DNA from: Cryptomeria japonica
Taxonomy: Eukaryota; Streptophyta; Pinopsida; Cupressales; Cupressaceae
Length of the DNA: 64,000 nt
Reading direction: 5' to 3'
NCBI RefSeq assembly: GCF_030272615.1
Contig: NC_081405.1
Span: 159,240,317 to 159,304,316 of the forward strand
In this document: positions 23,293 to 37,700 of the stretch, in pieces
Layout of the letters: every line of letters starts with the position of its first letter
Position numbering within the stretch: position 1 is the stretch's first letter
Translations under genes and position numbers: made by a program
The notes under the pieces: model-generated
Told to the model about the DNA's origin: nothing
Database searches by the model: none
Seen by the model: the letters and a program-made list of their open reading frames with translations, nothing else

Positions 23293-23759
23293 TGTGAGAT
23301 TATGCTTGAAGCAACCAAGATCAAAGAGACCAATAGATAGCACAATAACAAGAGAGACAAAATATTTGATGAGAATAAACTGTATTCTAATCAAGATGCA
23401 AAGAGATCAATTGGATCATTACAAGAGCCTACTTATAAAGGCAAGGCTAAGAGACAAGAGAGCACACAAAGATGACATGTGGCTCAATGAGATGCAGGGG
23501 TAGGTAGGAGAAATAGTAAAATATTCCACATGAGGTGGATCACTTACTGAAGGTGGAATTATCACTCCACAATAAGTGGATATGACAAAGTAATAACAAG
23601 ATCACACCATAAAAGGTGGAAATTCTCCTACATACACACTCCCAATGTATGCACATCTCCCTAAGTGTCTCATATGCAAACTACAATGTTATGCATGTAC
23701 CTAAGTAAACTTAAGTAAAGTGTAATTATATCCAAGATGAATAAATTATTACACCAACA
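23293..23759 (-). mobile_element. Solo LTR with CTCCA target duplication
   Basis: 467 bp. On the plus strand it begins TGTGAGATTATGC and ends ACACCAACA (minus-strand start TGTTGGTGT). It is flanked by CTCCA at 23288-23292 and 23760-23764. The target is a stretch in which a 29-bp motif (AATAATAAAATTYCATGAGT...) occurs twice, near 23266 and 23779. Confidence 0.85.
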
Positions 23760-23764
23760 CTCCA

Positions 23765-24640
23765 TTTACACCTCTTTCAAAATAATAAAATTTCATGAGT
23801 TGGCCTCCAATTGAATCCAATACAACAAAAAACTCCCAAACTTTGACATCAACAACCAACTTCACTCTTGCTTGAACAAAACAACTTTTGTCATAACAAC
23901 CTTTGACATTAATGACAACATTTTTAATAATCTCCCCCTTTGTCATTGGTGGAAACCTTGCAAAGAAATAATTTGTGAATACAAGAACAAAATATTGTAA
24001 TGCTCTCCCTTTTTGTAGCTCTCCCCCTTTAACATCAATGGCAAAGGGATGTCTAGTACTCTCACAAAGAATCTCCCCTGTAATTCTTCCTTTCAACATC
24101 AATGGCATCAATCTCCCTTTTCCTGTAACTCCCCCCCTTTCTAAAATCCACTAGCTGATCTTTCTCTGAGTTTCCTTCTGAATACATATCACAAAGAATC
24201 TACTGGGCTAAAAAATAATACAAATAATTAGCTCCCCTTAATCTATGCTTCTTCTTAAGCACTCAGAGTTTCTACCTAAGATACTCCAACTTGACTTATT
24301 AGTCTTCTACCTTACTGCCTTTTAATGTTTGCTTCATCCAAAGAACTTGTTTGCGACATGATACTGTTGTTGTGTATTGCCTCTATTGTGTATTTTGCCT
24401 CTGCAACATGACATTGCTGCTATCATCAAACACTGCCTGCCCAATCTTCATATGTATATGCTGCTAAAGTGAAATTTTCACCTCCAAGATATCACAAACA
24501 AAAGTCCAAAATTCCCTTCACATATTTGAATATTCACCTTCATAAGGTCTGGCCTTGATGTTGTCACATATAATAGGCTATCAAACATTGACTTGTATAA
24601 TGTCTGATATCAAAAGTTTATATGGCCCATTCTTCTATGC
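23765..24640. other. Noncoding 3' part of a minus-strand copia element
   Basis: Contains several degenerate copies of a motif read on the minus strand as TTGATGTNAAAGGGGGAG. Such purine-rich repeats are typical of the region between pol and the 3' LTR in SIRE-like copia elements. No coding sequence is supported, and the 120-codon minus ORF here is a by-product of the repeats. Confidence 0.45.
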
Positions 24641-26200
24641 CATAAAGAACTTTCATTTGTTTGTCCTATTTATCATCTTTTTCTCTTGATCTCATTGAGG
24701 ATGTATAGGTTATTTGCTGGTCTATTTGCTTTTGCAACTAATTTTCCTATACTTCTGATCTCACAACCTTGAGCATAAAATGTAAGGGTATGTCCTCTAT
24801 CACACAATTGACTAACACTGAGAAGATTATGCTTCAAACGTTCAACATACATTTTTTTTTGTTTTTGTCTTTCCTGTCCAAGCTAAGAGCACCTTTTCTA
24901 GTTATCCTTGCTGTAGCATTATCTCCAAATTTCATAGTGCCACCATCTACTATCTTCAAAGTGAGAAACTTGATCTTGTCTCCTGACACGTGACTTGAGC
25001 ATCAACTATCAATGTACCATTGGTTTTCTTCGTTTTGGGGGGAAAAATAGCTTGCACTCGCATAGATTTCTCTTTCTTCTATTTTTCACCTATGCTTCCT
25101 TTTCCAAACTTTTGGAGGTTCTTCTTCCATTTAGGAAGGGTATCCACTTTCTTGTTTTGTGTAGGAGTTTCCACAAAACCACTGCTACAAAAACATGTTA
25201 TGTGACCAAAGTTGTTGCATTTATAACATATGACTTTGTAATCCAACAAAGGAGAAAATGAATTGAAGTTTCTATCTAAAAACTCAAAAGATGTCTTGTT
25301 TTTATTCCACACAAAATTATTTCTTGCATATTCCATGTACAAAACTGCCTTATGACCAAAATTATACAGGAAAAACAATAACCAAGGAAATAATTTTGGA
25401 ACCTGGTCATGCGAGGCTATCTTGGAGGTTCTTCTAAAACCTTTGTTGTCTTTTTATGGAACATAATTTTTCTTCTTGTTGCTTCTTCATTCATGATAGT
25501 CCCTTTGAGTGCATTTGTAATTTTGTATAGCTTTTAGGATTTTCTTCATTTGTCTTTTTTGGTGCTTTTGTAGCCTTTGGATTTTGATCTTCAGTATTTT
25601 TTTGATTTTCTTCATAGCCAAGACCAATCTTAATGAATGGTGGCTTTTGGCAATTGATATTGTCATCTAGAATTTCAGTACTCCTTTCAAATTTCAAGCT
25701 TCTATTCAGCTGAGTAGTTATTTTTTCCAGTTCCTTCCTCAAGGTAACAATTTCAGACTCGAGCTTCTCACAATATTCTTCCTTTCTCTTCAGTTGAGTT
25801 CTCATCACCTCTTCTATCCTTTTTGCCTCTTCTAGTTGAATCTTTAGGTTGATGATGATCTTTTTTGATTTCTCAGGGCATTGTGACATTTTTGCTTTTG
25901 AATCACAGTCCTCTTCATATTTTTGCAATTGCAATTTTTTTTAAAGATTTTTTATCTCACTTGGGGCACAAATGAGTTCTCCTTGAAGATCTATTTTTCC
26001 TTCAATTTCAGCATCTTTTTCCTCTTTTGAATCCATCTTTTCTTTCACAATTCTGTCTTCAGCTTTCATGACATCGACCCTTGTTTCTACTGCCATAAAC
26101 AGAGTTTCTTCTTTGTCAATGTCCAAGACACTTATATCACTCTCTTCAGATGAGCTACTATCCCTTTTGAAGTAGAGGCTTTTCTTGTGTTTATGGAAGT
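24640..26200 (-). pseudogene. Ty1/copia gag and protease remnant
   Basis: Read on the minus strand, this is gag followed by the start of pol. Gag has a Lys/Glu-rich coiled coil (LKIQLEEAKRIEEVMRTQL, about 25700-25870), then SLKFERSTEIL and KPPFIKIGLGYEE. A CCHC knuckle CYKCNNFGHITCFC (near 25205-25250) is close to but not exactly the usual spacing at its end. The protease/pre-integrase block follows at 24990-24770 (DKIKFLTLKIVDGG, FGDNATARITRKGALSL). Stops and frameshifts separate the parts. RT and RNase H are absent. The family is SIRE-like copia, and the element is inactive. Confidence 0.85.
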
Positions 26201-27593
26201 TCTTTTTGTATTGAATTATGTGTGACTAAAGTGTCAAGGTAAATAATAAAATAAAGTCACTTATTTGGAAGAAATTCATTTTCAATATTTTATGGAACTC
26301 TATTTTCTCTATGAGGTTGAATGTTGTTCATTTCTTCCGCCGTAGACGAAACCCTAAGATAACATTGGCTTTGGTGGTGAAAGATTCCTCCCTAGCTAAT
26401 ACCATGTGATTCATTCACGGTCACAGATTTTGTAGAAAAGATCCAAAGGTGGATTCAACCAGGGTTCATGATTGTGCTCAAGGTTCAAAGGAACAAGAGA
26501 TTGTTGCTAACAAAATATTATTCCAGGAGATGCAGATTTATTGGTAATTAACGTATAAAAGTTTTGTAGGCAAATATAAATTTGTAGTGTCTGTGTGAAT
26601 GGTGAAAAAGAAAGAATTTGTAACTAGTATGTGCAAGTGAGAAGCAGATCAAAAACTGCAGTGTTGTCTGTGCAAGTGCAAGGAACCAAATAAAAATTAT
26701 ATATTTGTTGCTGAGTATTCTCCCAGCTGTACCACATTGAGGGAATTAAAAAGGAGTATTGGCATCTTTTAGAAGGCTTAAACACCTTAATACTCCCTAG
26801 CGCCCCTCACAAGAAATTGCAGCCTCATAAAGAGTCGCCACCTCCTCTTTGCTACTGTGCCATGCTTTAAGGCTGGTGAACTATGTTAAAAGTCTGCCAT
26901 ACAATCCCTTAAGGTGCCGCATAGCTATGAGGAAGGTCTAAAATGTGAGTAAGTTTCTGACTGGATAGTTGGGAATATGCAGTTGAGGTCAGCAATTTAG
27001 TGAATAAAAATTAATATTTTATTTGTGTAATTAAATGTTCTATGGTATTTCTGATGTAATAGTTTATATGAGCACTCTACACACTTATTTCATGATCTCT
27101 GGTGCATATGATATTCAATAATTTAGTAAAGAAAATTGTTACCAACAGCTGGGAAATTGAGAAAATTAATTTTGTGAATAACTGTTATGATATTATGTTG
27201 AATCACGACTGCATGCTAACTGTTTGACAAAATGCCTACATATTAAAATTGTGGAAAATTGCAAGTTTTGGTTAAATTTTTTTGGGAAGGTTATTAAATC
27301 ATTCTAACAGAGGTAAATTTTAGGTTTAACATAGTGAAGGTTAGCTTTCTAATTTAATGCTTAAACAGAATTATTCGTTGTGCTTTTACACATTTTGTAA
27401 ATATTCAAACCTGTGATTAAAAATAAGAACAGTAGATAGAAGCTGTTTTGATCTTGCAAACTAAAGCAAGTTAACAGTTTGAGGAATGTTTAAGTAAAAT
27501 GCTATGTTAGAACTGGAAATAAGACTGACTGAATTCAATTTTTTACTGTTTTGAGTGATAGCAACAGCAGCTGTCCTATCCAAGAAGCAACAA
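26201..27593. other. No gene recognised; probably intron and copia 5' LTR remains
   Basis: A weak reverse-orientation primer-site match (GCTAATACCA, 26395-26404) suggests that the copia element's 5' LTR began just right of it. No exon of the downstream beta-galactosidase gene was found here. Confidence 0.4.
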
Positions 27594-27601
27594 GATTATA
27601 T

Positions 27602-28638
27602 CTATGTTACCCCAAGTTTCCGGGACGGGGGGACAGGGGGAGGACGAGTTTCCGGGATGGCAAATTTTTTGGCCAAATTTGGGGACGGGGGGGGATGGCT
27701 ATATAAAATATAGGGAAAATTTAAAATATATAGGAAAATTCTAAATGTTCATATGAAAACATGGATAAAGTATGCATCTATACATTATATTCATATGAAA
27801 ACGTGGATATAGCATGTGTATGATACTATGAAAACATTTTAGAATGCAAACATCGAACATACAACAGTATCAATAGACTCAATACTCAATATGCACTCAT
27901 AATTCAGAATTTCAATTCATTCACATTGTCAATATGCATATCATAATAGATATTGAAGAAATAACATACAAAATGCCCAAATGCTACACTGCTGCCATAT
28001 CGCAATTGACAATATGGAAATCAAAATAGTACTAAGTAAATACTAAAAAGCAAAGTATAATATTTATTATTTAATTTATTTTCTATTTATAAATTTTAAA
28101 ATTTATACTATGAATTAATTTAAAATTATAAATATTTGATATGAATTAATAAATTTAATGTTGCCTTTTAATTTTTGATAGAATTCAATAATAAAATAAT
28201 TGATAGTCGTTTTTTAATTTTTTTTCAATATAGATGGCCCATGTTAGAAAAATATAGATAGTCGTATTTTCAATAATTTTTGATAACTATTTTGAAAAAT
28301 TTGAATTGATAGAGGGCCCATGTTAGAAAAATTTAAAAAAATTGAAAATACGACTTTTTTATTTTTTTAATATTTTTCCCTAGCCCTAGATGTGGGGGAC
28401 GTCTAGCCGTCCCCGGGACGGCTGGGACGTCCCCAATCCGTCCCCAGCCATCCTTGGGACGTACGGACGTCCCCCACAGCTAGGGAAGCCGTCCCCCCGT
28501 TTCGGAGATGTCCCCTCAAAATTCTGACAATTTGGGGATTGGGGGGGGGACGTCCCCTGGCCGTCCCCAAGTCCCCTAAACGTCCCCGGGACTGGGACGG
28601 GGGTTTTCAGGTAGGGGACGCATCCCCGGGTTTCGTAG
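27602..28638. mobile_element. Non-autonomous hAT element rich in GGGACG motifs
   Basis: It is flanked by a perfect 8-bp duplication GATTATAT (27594-27601 and 28639-28646), the hAT hallmark. Imperfect terminal inverted repeats are CTATGTTACCCC at the left and, read inward, CTACGAAACCCG at the right. Both subterminal regions are packed with GGGACG / CGTCCC motifs, which in hAT elements act as transposase binding sites. The 700-bp core is very AT-rich and has no ORF. It lies in the intron before the first visible exon of the beta-galactosidase gene. Confidence 0.85.
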
Positions 28639-28758
28639 GATTATATTGATAGGCTATCTAGATTATGAGAGGTTATATTAATTCATTTATAGCATATACA
28701 GATTATAAGTATAAAAATGAAATACATGCCATTCATTGTTCTTGTTATCTTTCTACAG

Positions 28759-31700
28759 TTGTGGACTTCTCAACAGGTGATGATCCATGGCCAATTTTTG
28801 AACTGCAGAAGAAATATAATGCTCCAGGGAAGTCTCCAGCTCTTACTGCGTAAGTTCATCCATTGTAGAATGCAAAAATTTATAGTGATTCATTGTCCTT
28901 TGTTTAATTCAAAATCCACAATATAGATGTTTTGGAATTTCAGGGAGTTTTATACAGGTTGGCTGACACACTGGGGCGAAAGGTTTGAAAAGACAGATGC
29001 TGCAAAAGTGGCTAATGCATTAGAAGAAATTCTATCAAAGAATGGATCAGCTGTCCTTTATGTATTTTCTTCCCTCATTACAATTATCTGAGCTACACTT
29101 GTATTTTATAGTACTCATAGGCTTGTAGTAAGTAAATTATATTGCTGTTATCAGATGGCACATGGAGGGACAAGTTTTGGATTTTTCAATGGTGCAAATA
29201 CAGGTCCAAATCCTTCAGATTATCAACCAGATCTAACTTCCTATGATTATGTATGCTTAACTCTGTAGCTCTGTAATATGTTTAAGGAACCATGTATTGC
29301 ACTCTTATAAATTGGATTTTTTGATTCTTATAAATGATTTATTTTCAATTAGGATGCACCAATCAGAGAAGATGGAGATGTTGAAAATCCTAAATTCAAA
29401 GGTACTTTGGAATTAGTAAGGTTCTATTCGATCTGTTCATTTTCTAATCTTTCTTCCTTACCAATTCCCAAGCTACTTAAGATACTATAATTTGTCATGT
29501 ACCTGTTGGCTTCATAGTAAATTGAATATTCCTATGCCAATGGAGAGAATTTATATCTTTTTGTGTTTTCTTGGCAGAGTATTCATTTATGAATTAGTTA
29601 TAGCTTTAGTTTGAGGAAAAATATCCCCACCAAGTTCTGCATGTAATTTCTAACTAAATACTTTGTCTTTGTTTACATTTCAGGCCTTCAATGTCTTTTT
29701 GATTTGTAAATTACACTAAGTTGTAAATAAGACTGTATTGCCAAGAATCTAGTTTGTTTTCCATTTCTGGGAAATTTAGATTTCCATAATCATCCTATGG
29801 ACATTAATCTGTCTCATTGGAGATGAATATTGCATTCTTATGGAGGTAACCTGATCCATTCACCAATTTATGATTTCTAATGCATAGGTTTGTGTATCCA
29901 GCACTACGCGATGTGATTGGCAGGTACAGTCAAAACTCGCTTCCTGATATTCCAATTTCAAGAGGGACAAAAATATATGGGCGGGTGAATCTACAGAGAA
30001 TCGCAACTTTGTTTGATGCACTTAAACTACTGAGTGAACCACCAGAAGGAATTATATCTGAGTGCCCTGTAACCATGGAATCCCTCCAGCAGGTATCATT
30101 AGTACAAGAGCTCTTGAAATTCTCAGTTTCCTGAATATAGGCTATCTAAGTAAAATTTGTGCTATTATTTTATTGATTGAACTTAACCGTTTCCCAACAT
30201 TTATAAGATGAGATATGGACATACTAAGTACATGCAGTTATGTCTGTTATGTGTTTATATGATTCAGGTTTCTGGATTTATACTATATCAGTCGAGGCTT
30301 CCATTGCACACTAGAATTGGAAGTATTCTTTCAATACCATTGGTGGGTGTATCATTATCAATATTTAATTTGGATTCTAGGAGTTATTGGACATATGCAA
30401 TCTGTTTTTTATAATTACCTTGAAACTTTAGGTTCATGATCGAGCGCAAGTATTTATTGCACCAAAATCTGGCAACCAGCATGAAACTCCAATATATATA
30501 GGGGCAATTGAACGATGGTCAAATTCATCACTCACCATCCCAAATTTAGCAGGTGTCCCTGGTTCACAACTGCTAATATTGGTAATTTTCATCTCTTTAA
30601 TTCATGGTTGGTTAAGACACCATTAGCCATATACTTTCTGGATTAAGTTAATATTCAGCATTTGCATGTTTCACCTTCATTTGTTACCATTCCTCTAATA
30701 TGTAATATGTGCATAATACATGAAGAATATATTGATGCTCTGGAAAAGTCTTATTATTTCTCATACTTTTCATGGTTTGTTAGCTGCTTCTGCATAGCTT
30801 GTACAACCTGCAGGTGATGTCTAAATGAGATGCTTGCAGTAGTTTACTTTGTCTCAAATGTTGAGGTCTAATTCTTTTTGTCTCTACATATCTTGCTTGA
30901 TTGTCAAACTTTAGTCAATGTTTTCAGCTAATATATGTCACCTTATAGTTGATTCTTATGATGATTTTCATTATTCACAATTCTTTGTACTTTCTAATTC
31001 ATTTTAGTTTGTATTTAAATCTGGATGTTGTTTTTTATATAATATTTTTTTTATAAGTTCACTTCTATATAATATTTAAATGGACTTACGAAGATCAATG
31101 TTATTGGGTCCCTCCCCTTGTGTAATGTCCTAGCCTAAATGTTGTGTGGATTTCCGTTGGGCATGTACTTAGGGATAGGACCCACCCACGATCAGACAGC
31201 CATGTGTCCACAAGGGGGCTGCCCTGTGCCAACACTCTAGTGGGACAAAAACCCCACCCTTAACTTTTGACGTAGTGTTTGCCTTGCTTGGTATCATAGC
31301 CAAGGTCTCGAGCTTGAGTCTTGCAAGGTGTGGTGGGCTATAATGTCCTAGCCTAAATGTTGCGGTGGTGCAGATTCCCACTAGGCGTGTACCTAGGGTT
31401 GGAACCATCCACGATTGGACAACCATGTGTCCACAAGGGGGTTGGCCTACGTTGGAACTTTGGTGGGACGAAAACCCTACCCTTAACACGAATGGGTGCC
31501 ATTCACCATTAGTCTAGGCTTTTAGCATAGTGGTTGCCTTGCTAAATGCTTTAGTCAAAAAAGTGAATAGATATGGTCTGATGCCAAACATAATTCATTG
31601 TTTAATTTACTACATACTAGTGTTACAAGACCCGTACTCCCCTCGCACTCGGCAAGCTGATTTTGGACTCGAACATAGACTCGGACTCGGCGCCTAGACT

Positions 31701-34700
31701 CAGAAAATTGAAAAACCCGAGAAATTCAGAGAGGTTTAAGGATTTAAAACTTTTTTCATGCACCCTTTAATAAATAAACATTAAATACACAATAATCTCA
31801 TGAAATAGAAGCTACTTTGAAGACATACACATGTATACATTGATCACATAAGTATAAACACAAGCTGAAGGAAATAACACATTAGATATATAAATAGTGT
31901 CAAATGTCTACAAGAGTCACGGAATATGAAATCCAACACACCAAAATTTTCAAACAAATATCAAAATAAAAGCCAAAAGTCTATTGCTCAAAGGAACCTA
32001 TATCACTTGGCACCCCAACCCTCCTACGGTTGTACCTAATATAAATCTTGGATGATGCTGCAGCCATGATATCTGCCTGTGTCTCAAGCTTAGTGACATC
32101 CACATCGTCCTCCTCTTCCAATGGGTCTCCTCGTGCTCTAACCTCCTCCTCTGCCATGGCTACTGCCTCCGCCTCTCAATCCACCTGATCAATCCATGCC
32201 AAGTCATCATCGCTGAAGATAGGATCATCACTCTGAGTGATCCAATCTGACTGTGGATCAACCTCCACCTAAAATGATAGGAGACGCGTTAGTGCCCAAG
32301 ATTTGTTTATGATGAAGGCGAAGGTTGTAATGCACATACACAAGATCATTCAATCTTTGCACTGACAACCTATTGTGCTTTTTGGAGTGTATGTGGTCAA
32401 ACACACTCCAATTACGCTCACATCTTGAAGCACTACACGATTGGCTCAAGATACGAACTACAACCCTCTGTAGATTTGGCACCTTAGCAACAAACATTTC
32501 CCACCATGCGTTTGAAATGAGAAAAAATAGAAATCAATTCTAGTCTATAACTTTGAGTTAATTAACGTAAAATGGTAAAATATAGAAAAGTTTATTACCT
32601 GGCTGCATTAGCACCCGATTTTTCTTGCATTAGTCTCGTGCAAAGAGGTCTCCTTGTGTATTCTTGAACTTCTTTATCTCACGGACTATGTGTGCTCCAA
32701 GTGATGAATCAGATTGCATTTTCTCTATAATTGTGTAGAGCCCACTCAACACCTTCTCATCGGCCTTAAATACATCAATGCAAGCTACTAACCTGCCCAA
32801 GTGATCTTCAATCAATATTTTGTCTTGAATTAGCCTACTGGGTTTTTCTTCAATGGCAACTATTTTTTCTTGAAGCCTTCTTTTTCTCTCCTCCTTGTGC
32901 TTGAAAATGATAAGAATGCCTTTTAGGGGTTGGGGAAACAAATGTGTTTAACTTTTAACTCATTGTTTTTTTTTATAATTTTTTCATCTTTTTGGGACGA
33001 CAGATTCTAGGGCTCGGGAATCTGTTGGAATAGCCAATTCTGAGTCTTGAGGCTCCTGGACTCTGCCAGGATGCCTCGCCTCAGGAACCGGCTAGAATCG
33101 GTGATTCCAGCAGATTCTTGTAAAACTTTTACAATCACATTAACCAGTGACTTTTATGAAGAAATAGATATACAAATCCGATTTAACGCCTAGGCTCTAA
33201 TGGTATTCAATTCTATTTGTATTAAAACCTCTGTCACAAATATTCACTTCTCATTGACTTGTTAGATACCCTTGATTATCTTCACATTCCAAAAACCACT
33301 GAAATGTTCTATATTCATACCTTCCTCTGCAATAGGGTCTGCAATTTCCTGTGTGATTGCAGCTGCTCAAGGAAGGCAACGATTAAGGTGCCATTGAAGT
33401 GGTGCTAGTTCTGTAGCCCTCGATATCAACCACAAACTCTTCAATCTGTCTGAGTATGGAATGTCAGCTTCCCTTATCTATGCTAGAATAATTTTCATGG
33501 CACAATGTATTTCTCTAATACCCCATGCCGTGAGTCAATAGTTCTTACTTTATTAAATCAATTCAAATAAGCTTCTCAGGCCTCAATAATATTATACCTC
33601 AAATCCCTTATTTGCACTGGCTATGCAATATGATAGGAGCTGCACAATGTGATTAAATTTACACACTTTAGTATGCTTCCATAAAATAATCAAACCTCTG
33701 CCACATTAAAGATTATAGATATATTTCCTTCGGCAAGATTACTTTTCAAATAATATATTGCTCATGCCAAGAGCATTGAGTATGACGCCAATATAACAAA
33801 TAAAATAATCTTTCTCTTAATCGGTTCTATGTACAAAAATACTAATCACTACGACTTTCTAAAATAAATCTTCAATTTTGAAAGAGCCACAAGTATTAGA
33901 ACTCATTGGAATATCAGAAATTGAACCGTCTGGCTCCCGTAATATCTCTTGGCAAAACTTTTGTATTTATTCTAAATTCTAAAACAATCACCAAATTTGT
34001 CTCCAAAGGAGATTTCACAAATTTGCACAGATGTAGACTCCATCATGAATCCACCCCTTTGGAAGAGCTAGGTTTTTGGCTCCAAAAATCATATAACGTT
34101 TATCATATCCAAAAGCATACCAAAAAGGTTTTTGTCTCTAGAAATCATAAAAGGTTTTTGAAATAGGTTGGTGAGACCCTTTTCGGCTTCAACACAATTG
34201 TGTTGAGAGTATTTGTGAAGGTTTGTGAGGCATTATCTAGCATGGTAATCAGCCCTAATTGGAGCATATGGAGGCAATCTAGCACTACAAGGGCAGAAAA
34301 CATCAGGAAAGTGATACTGGATGACATTTGGTGGGATCATGTTGAGTACCTTTTGAGTTTCGTTGAGCCTATATTGAGCATGATTTGTTATATTTACATG
34401 GGCAGGCCTTGTTTGGATGAGGTATATGATGGCATCGGCTCAATGATTGATAAGATTGAAATCATCATAAATGAAAAAAAGAAAGATCCCGAAGAAACAT
34501 TCTTCAAAGAACTACAACAAATTATAATGGAGAGATGGAACAAAATGACCATTCCATTGCATCTTCTTGCCTTTGCATTGAGTCCCAAGCATTATAGTTA
34601 TTGACTTCTTAGTGGCACAAGAGTTGCCCCATATAGAGATCCCAAAGTTGCTCAAAGGTACAAGGCAACACTTCGCAGACTCTTTCACCATGACATACGG

Positions 34701-37700
34701 CCTGCAATGAGGACTGAATTCATGAGTTTTGCAAGCACAAATGATTGTCTTGATGCTCTTTGGTGGTACTTCCATGGAGAATCATTCGAGCACCCACAAC
34801 CTCTTGCGATCAAAATTTTATCGCAAGTAAGTTCTTAGTTTTATAAAAAAAATCTTCTATCTTGTTTTTAAGTTTATTGTTTTATTTATATTTTAATTTT
34901 ATTTATAACTCTTCTTTCTAATTTCAAAATCTTGATAGGTTGCTAGTTTATCTTCATCTGAGAGGATTGGAGCACATACTCCTTCATCAACTCAATAAAA
35001 CGCAATAGACTACACTCTGAAAAGGCGAAGGACTTGGTGTTTGTGCATTCAAACTTGCGGCTCCTCACACACAAAGAAAATTCCTACAAACAAGGTGAGA
35101 CAAAGCAACAAGATATTGAGCCAAAGCATGCTGAGTTGGATGCTTCAGTTTCCCACCTTGCAGTCTTGGAGTTGATGATGACTATGAGCCACCTAGTGAG
35201 CATGAGACTGAGAATTCTAGTACTGCTGGCAATGCTAGTGTCAGTGCCAATGCCAGTGGCACTATTTGTGGTTCTTCAAATTTACCACAGAATATGGAGC
35301 ATGTTGATATTTTTGATGACCTATATAATATTTGATCAATGATGGCTGATTGTTGACACTTGACATTATTTTTTTTTTTAACTAAAACACTAATATGGTG
35401 ATGTATTTTGTTATGTTATTTGAACTAAAACTTTAATATATATCATGACAATTGAGTCTTGACTATTAATATGGTGGTGTATTTTGCTATGTTATTTGAC
35501 TATTAGTGTAGTGGTGTATCTTGAACTTAATTACTGCTGCATATATGTATATATTTTTTACTTTTATATGTTTTTGGAAGGACAAACCCAAAATGAACCC
35601 AACCTCCAAAAATATTTTGCTCGAACCATGAACCAAACTCTCAAAGACAAACCCAAGCCCAAACCGTAAACAGCAACCTTGACGGAGATGTGTAATCAGG
35701 AAGCATCTATGTATGTAAGTTAACTTATATATCTGTGTTCTATGTCACTGTTAACTTTCCATCAGTTTAAACAATAAGAGCCAACATTTTGTGGTTGTCT
35801 TTCATAATTCAACCTTCATTCATTTCCTACGTTCTAATTTCACTTTCAATTTTTTTCTATTCTTTGCACAGATATTAAAACTTTGTTTTTCATTTAATGT
35901 GACAAAGCCTTTATAAAAATCTGTAAGTACAATATAGTTAACATGTCTTATACTGGTGCTCTATGCCAGTCATTGTGTAATCAATTTTTTTAATTTAAAA
36001 TTGCAACATTTTACCTTGCATGTATTTCCTGTATGCTAATTTCATTTGCAAGATTTCAGTGTCTTTCCCAAGTGGTTCCATGTCAAATTTAGTTATCATT
36101 CCATTTCTTTTAGTTGCTTTGTCATGTATGCCATTAACATCTCCGTGTTCAAGGTACTCTTCTCGGGCATGCTTTGTCTTGATATTCTTCAGTTTTTGAT
36201 CTTTCACCATATATGCCTCTCATAGAAACATACATTGTATAAAAATATTTAAGCTGGTTATTTGGTTTTTGTTACCAGCATTTTTTCCTGCAAAACAAGT
36301 ATCTTTTGATTCACAAATGTTTTAAGGGCAGATACAGGAAATCCTATACAGGAGTTATTCTTATTTCATATTCTGTTGGACAACTATTACTTGCAATAGA
36401 TTTGTCAGTTCTTCAGATGTGTACTTCAAAGAAATTTTCATGAAAATAAATAATAGAATCATAATTTATGGATAGAATTCTTATTGATTTTTCAGGTGGA
36501 AAACATGGGCCATGTGAATTATGGACAATTTATGTATGATCCCAAGGTATGCATGTGAAAGTATAACAAATTCATGTTTTCTACTTATAGTAGGTTATAA
36601 GTTATAAATATATTTTGAGACGTTAGAGAATATGAATTAGTGCTTGATTGTCTTATTTTCTTTTATTAAAATCTTCCAATTCAAATACGCTTCACTTTTC
36701 TTTGTTGGTAGACGGCTTAACTTTTTTTCCGTGAGACTTGTTCTAACAAATCCTATATTTTGTATTTACTAAGCATGAGATTCGATCCATCACACTTTTA
36801 TGGTCTAGGGTAGGCTCACACTTCATTAAGAAGAATTACACTGATTTTCAAATTATTAGAGGCTAGTTTCAGAGACCCACAAAACTAAGAATTTGTTGGC
36901 ATTCTTAAATAGCTTATTACAGCATGGCATAATTATGATCTTATCATTATTTTGGCACAAGATTCCATAAAAAAATATTTTTTATTCTGACTTATTAATG
37001 TCATCTGACTAGTCAGCATCTCTAAAATACAATATAAAAAATGTGTCAATTCTCACTTTCCCACGTTTATCTGGTATGTTTTCTTTTTCCTAATCATGAT
37101 AGAGGATTCAGCAGAAGAAGAGCAACACTTTGGGAGTTGTATTGCTGATGTTAACAAATCTGCAGTATGATATTAGTGTGATGTCAACACTCTATTTGCT
37201 TTATCTTGTGTTTGTAGACCTTTTGGCATCAGTCCACTTGTGACTTCAGCAAAGTATGTTTTGACTGGGACTTAGCTATGTCGACATTAATTAATGTTGT
37301 CTGAGTGTTATGTATCCTGTGATGATTAACAAATGCAGTAAGTTACTTTCTTCTTCCTTGTTTCTCAAAGTTCGTTCTCAATATTGAATATAATAAAATC
37401 CTTTGGGCATCAATAAAACCTTTGACCATCAATAGAGCTTTTGAGTACCGATATTCTGGCATAAATAAAGTTGACACACTGGTAAAGAATTTTGAGCATG
37501 AGTAAAAGTATGTGGGCTTTAATAAAATAAAACTGGTCATGATGATGGGATCTGACTAATCTGCAGCTGATTTATTCACTGGATCAGTCTGAATTATAAT
37601 ATGAGTACCTCCCCTCCTAAGGATAGGTTTCAAATCCCTCCATTCCCCTACTCGTAAAATGACCACTATTAAACTAACTGCTGAAAAATCTTTAAAGCCT

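Noticed and set aside
23749-24111. 120-codon minus ORF as a gene
   Set aside because: It consists of drifting copies of the purine-rich motif found before copia 3' LTRs and lacks a domain.
31169-31489. 106-codon minus ORF
   Set aside because: It lies across the repeated parts of the TRIM and simply repeats itself, so it is a by-product.
31116-31541. CCTTG on both sides of the TRIM as target duplication
   Set aside because: CCTTG also occurs at the inner end of the first LTR, so the right-hand copy may belong to the repeat itself.
31621-33130. 8-bp target duplication for the truncated hAT copy
   Set aside because: No matching 8-mers at the apparent ends. The two ends seem to come from different hAT families.
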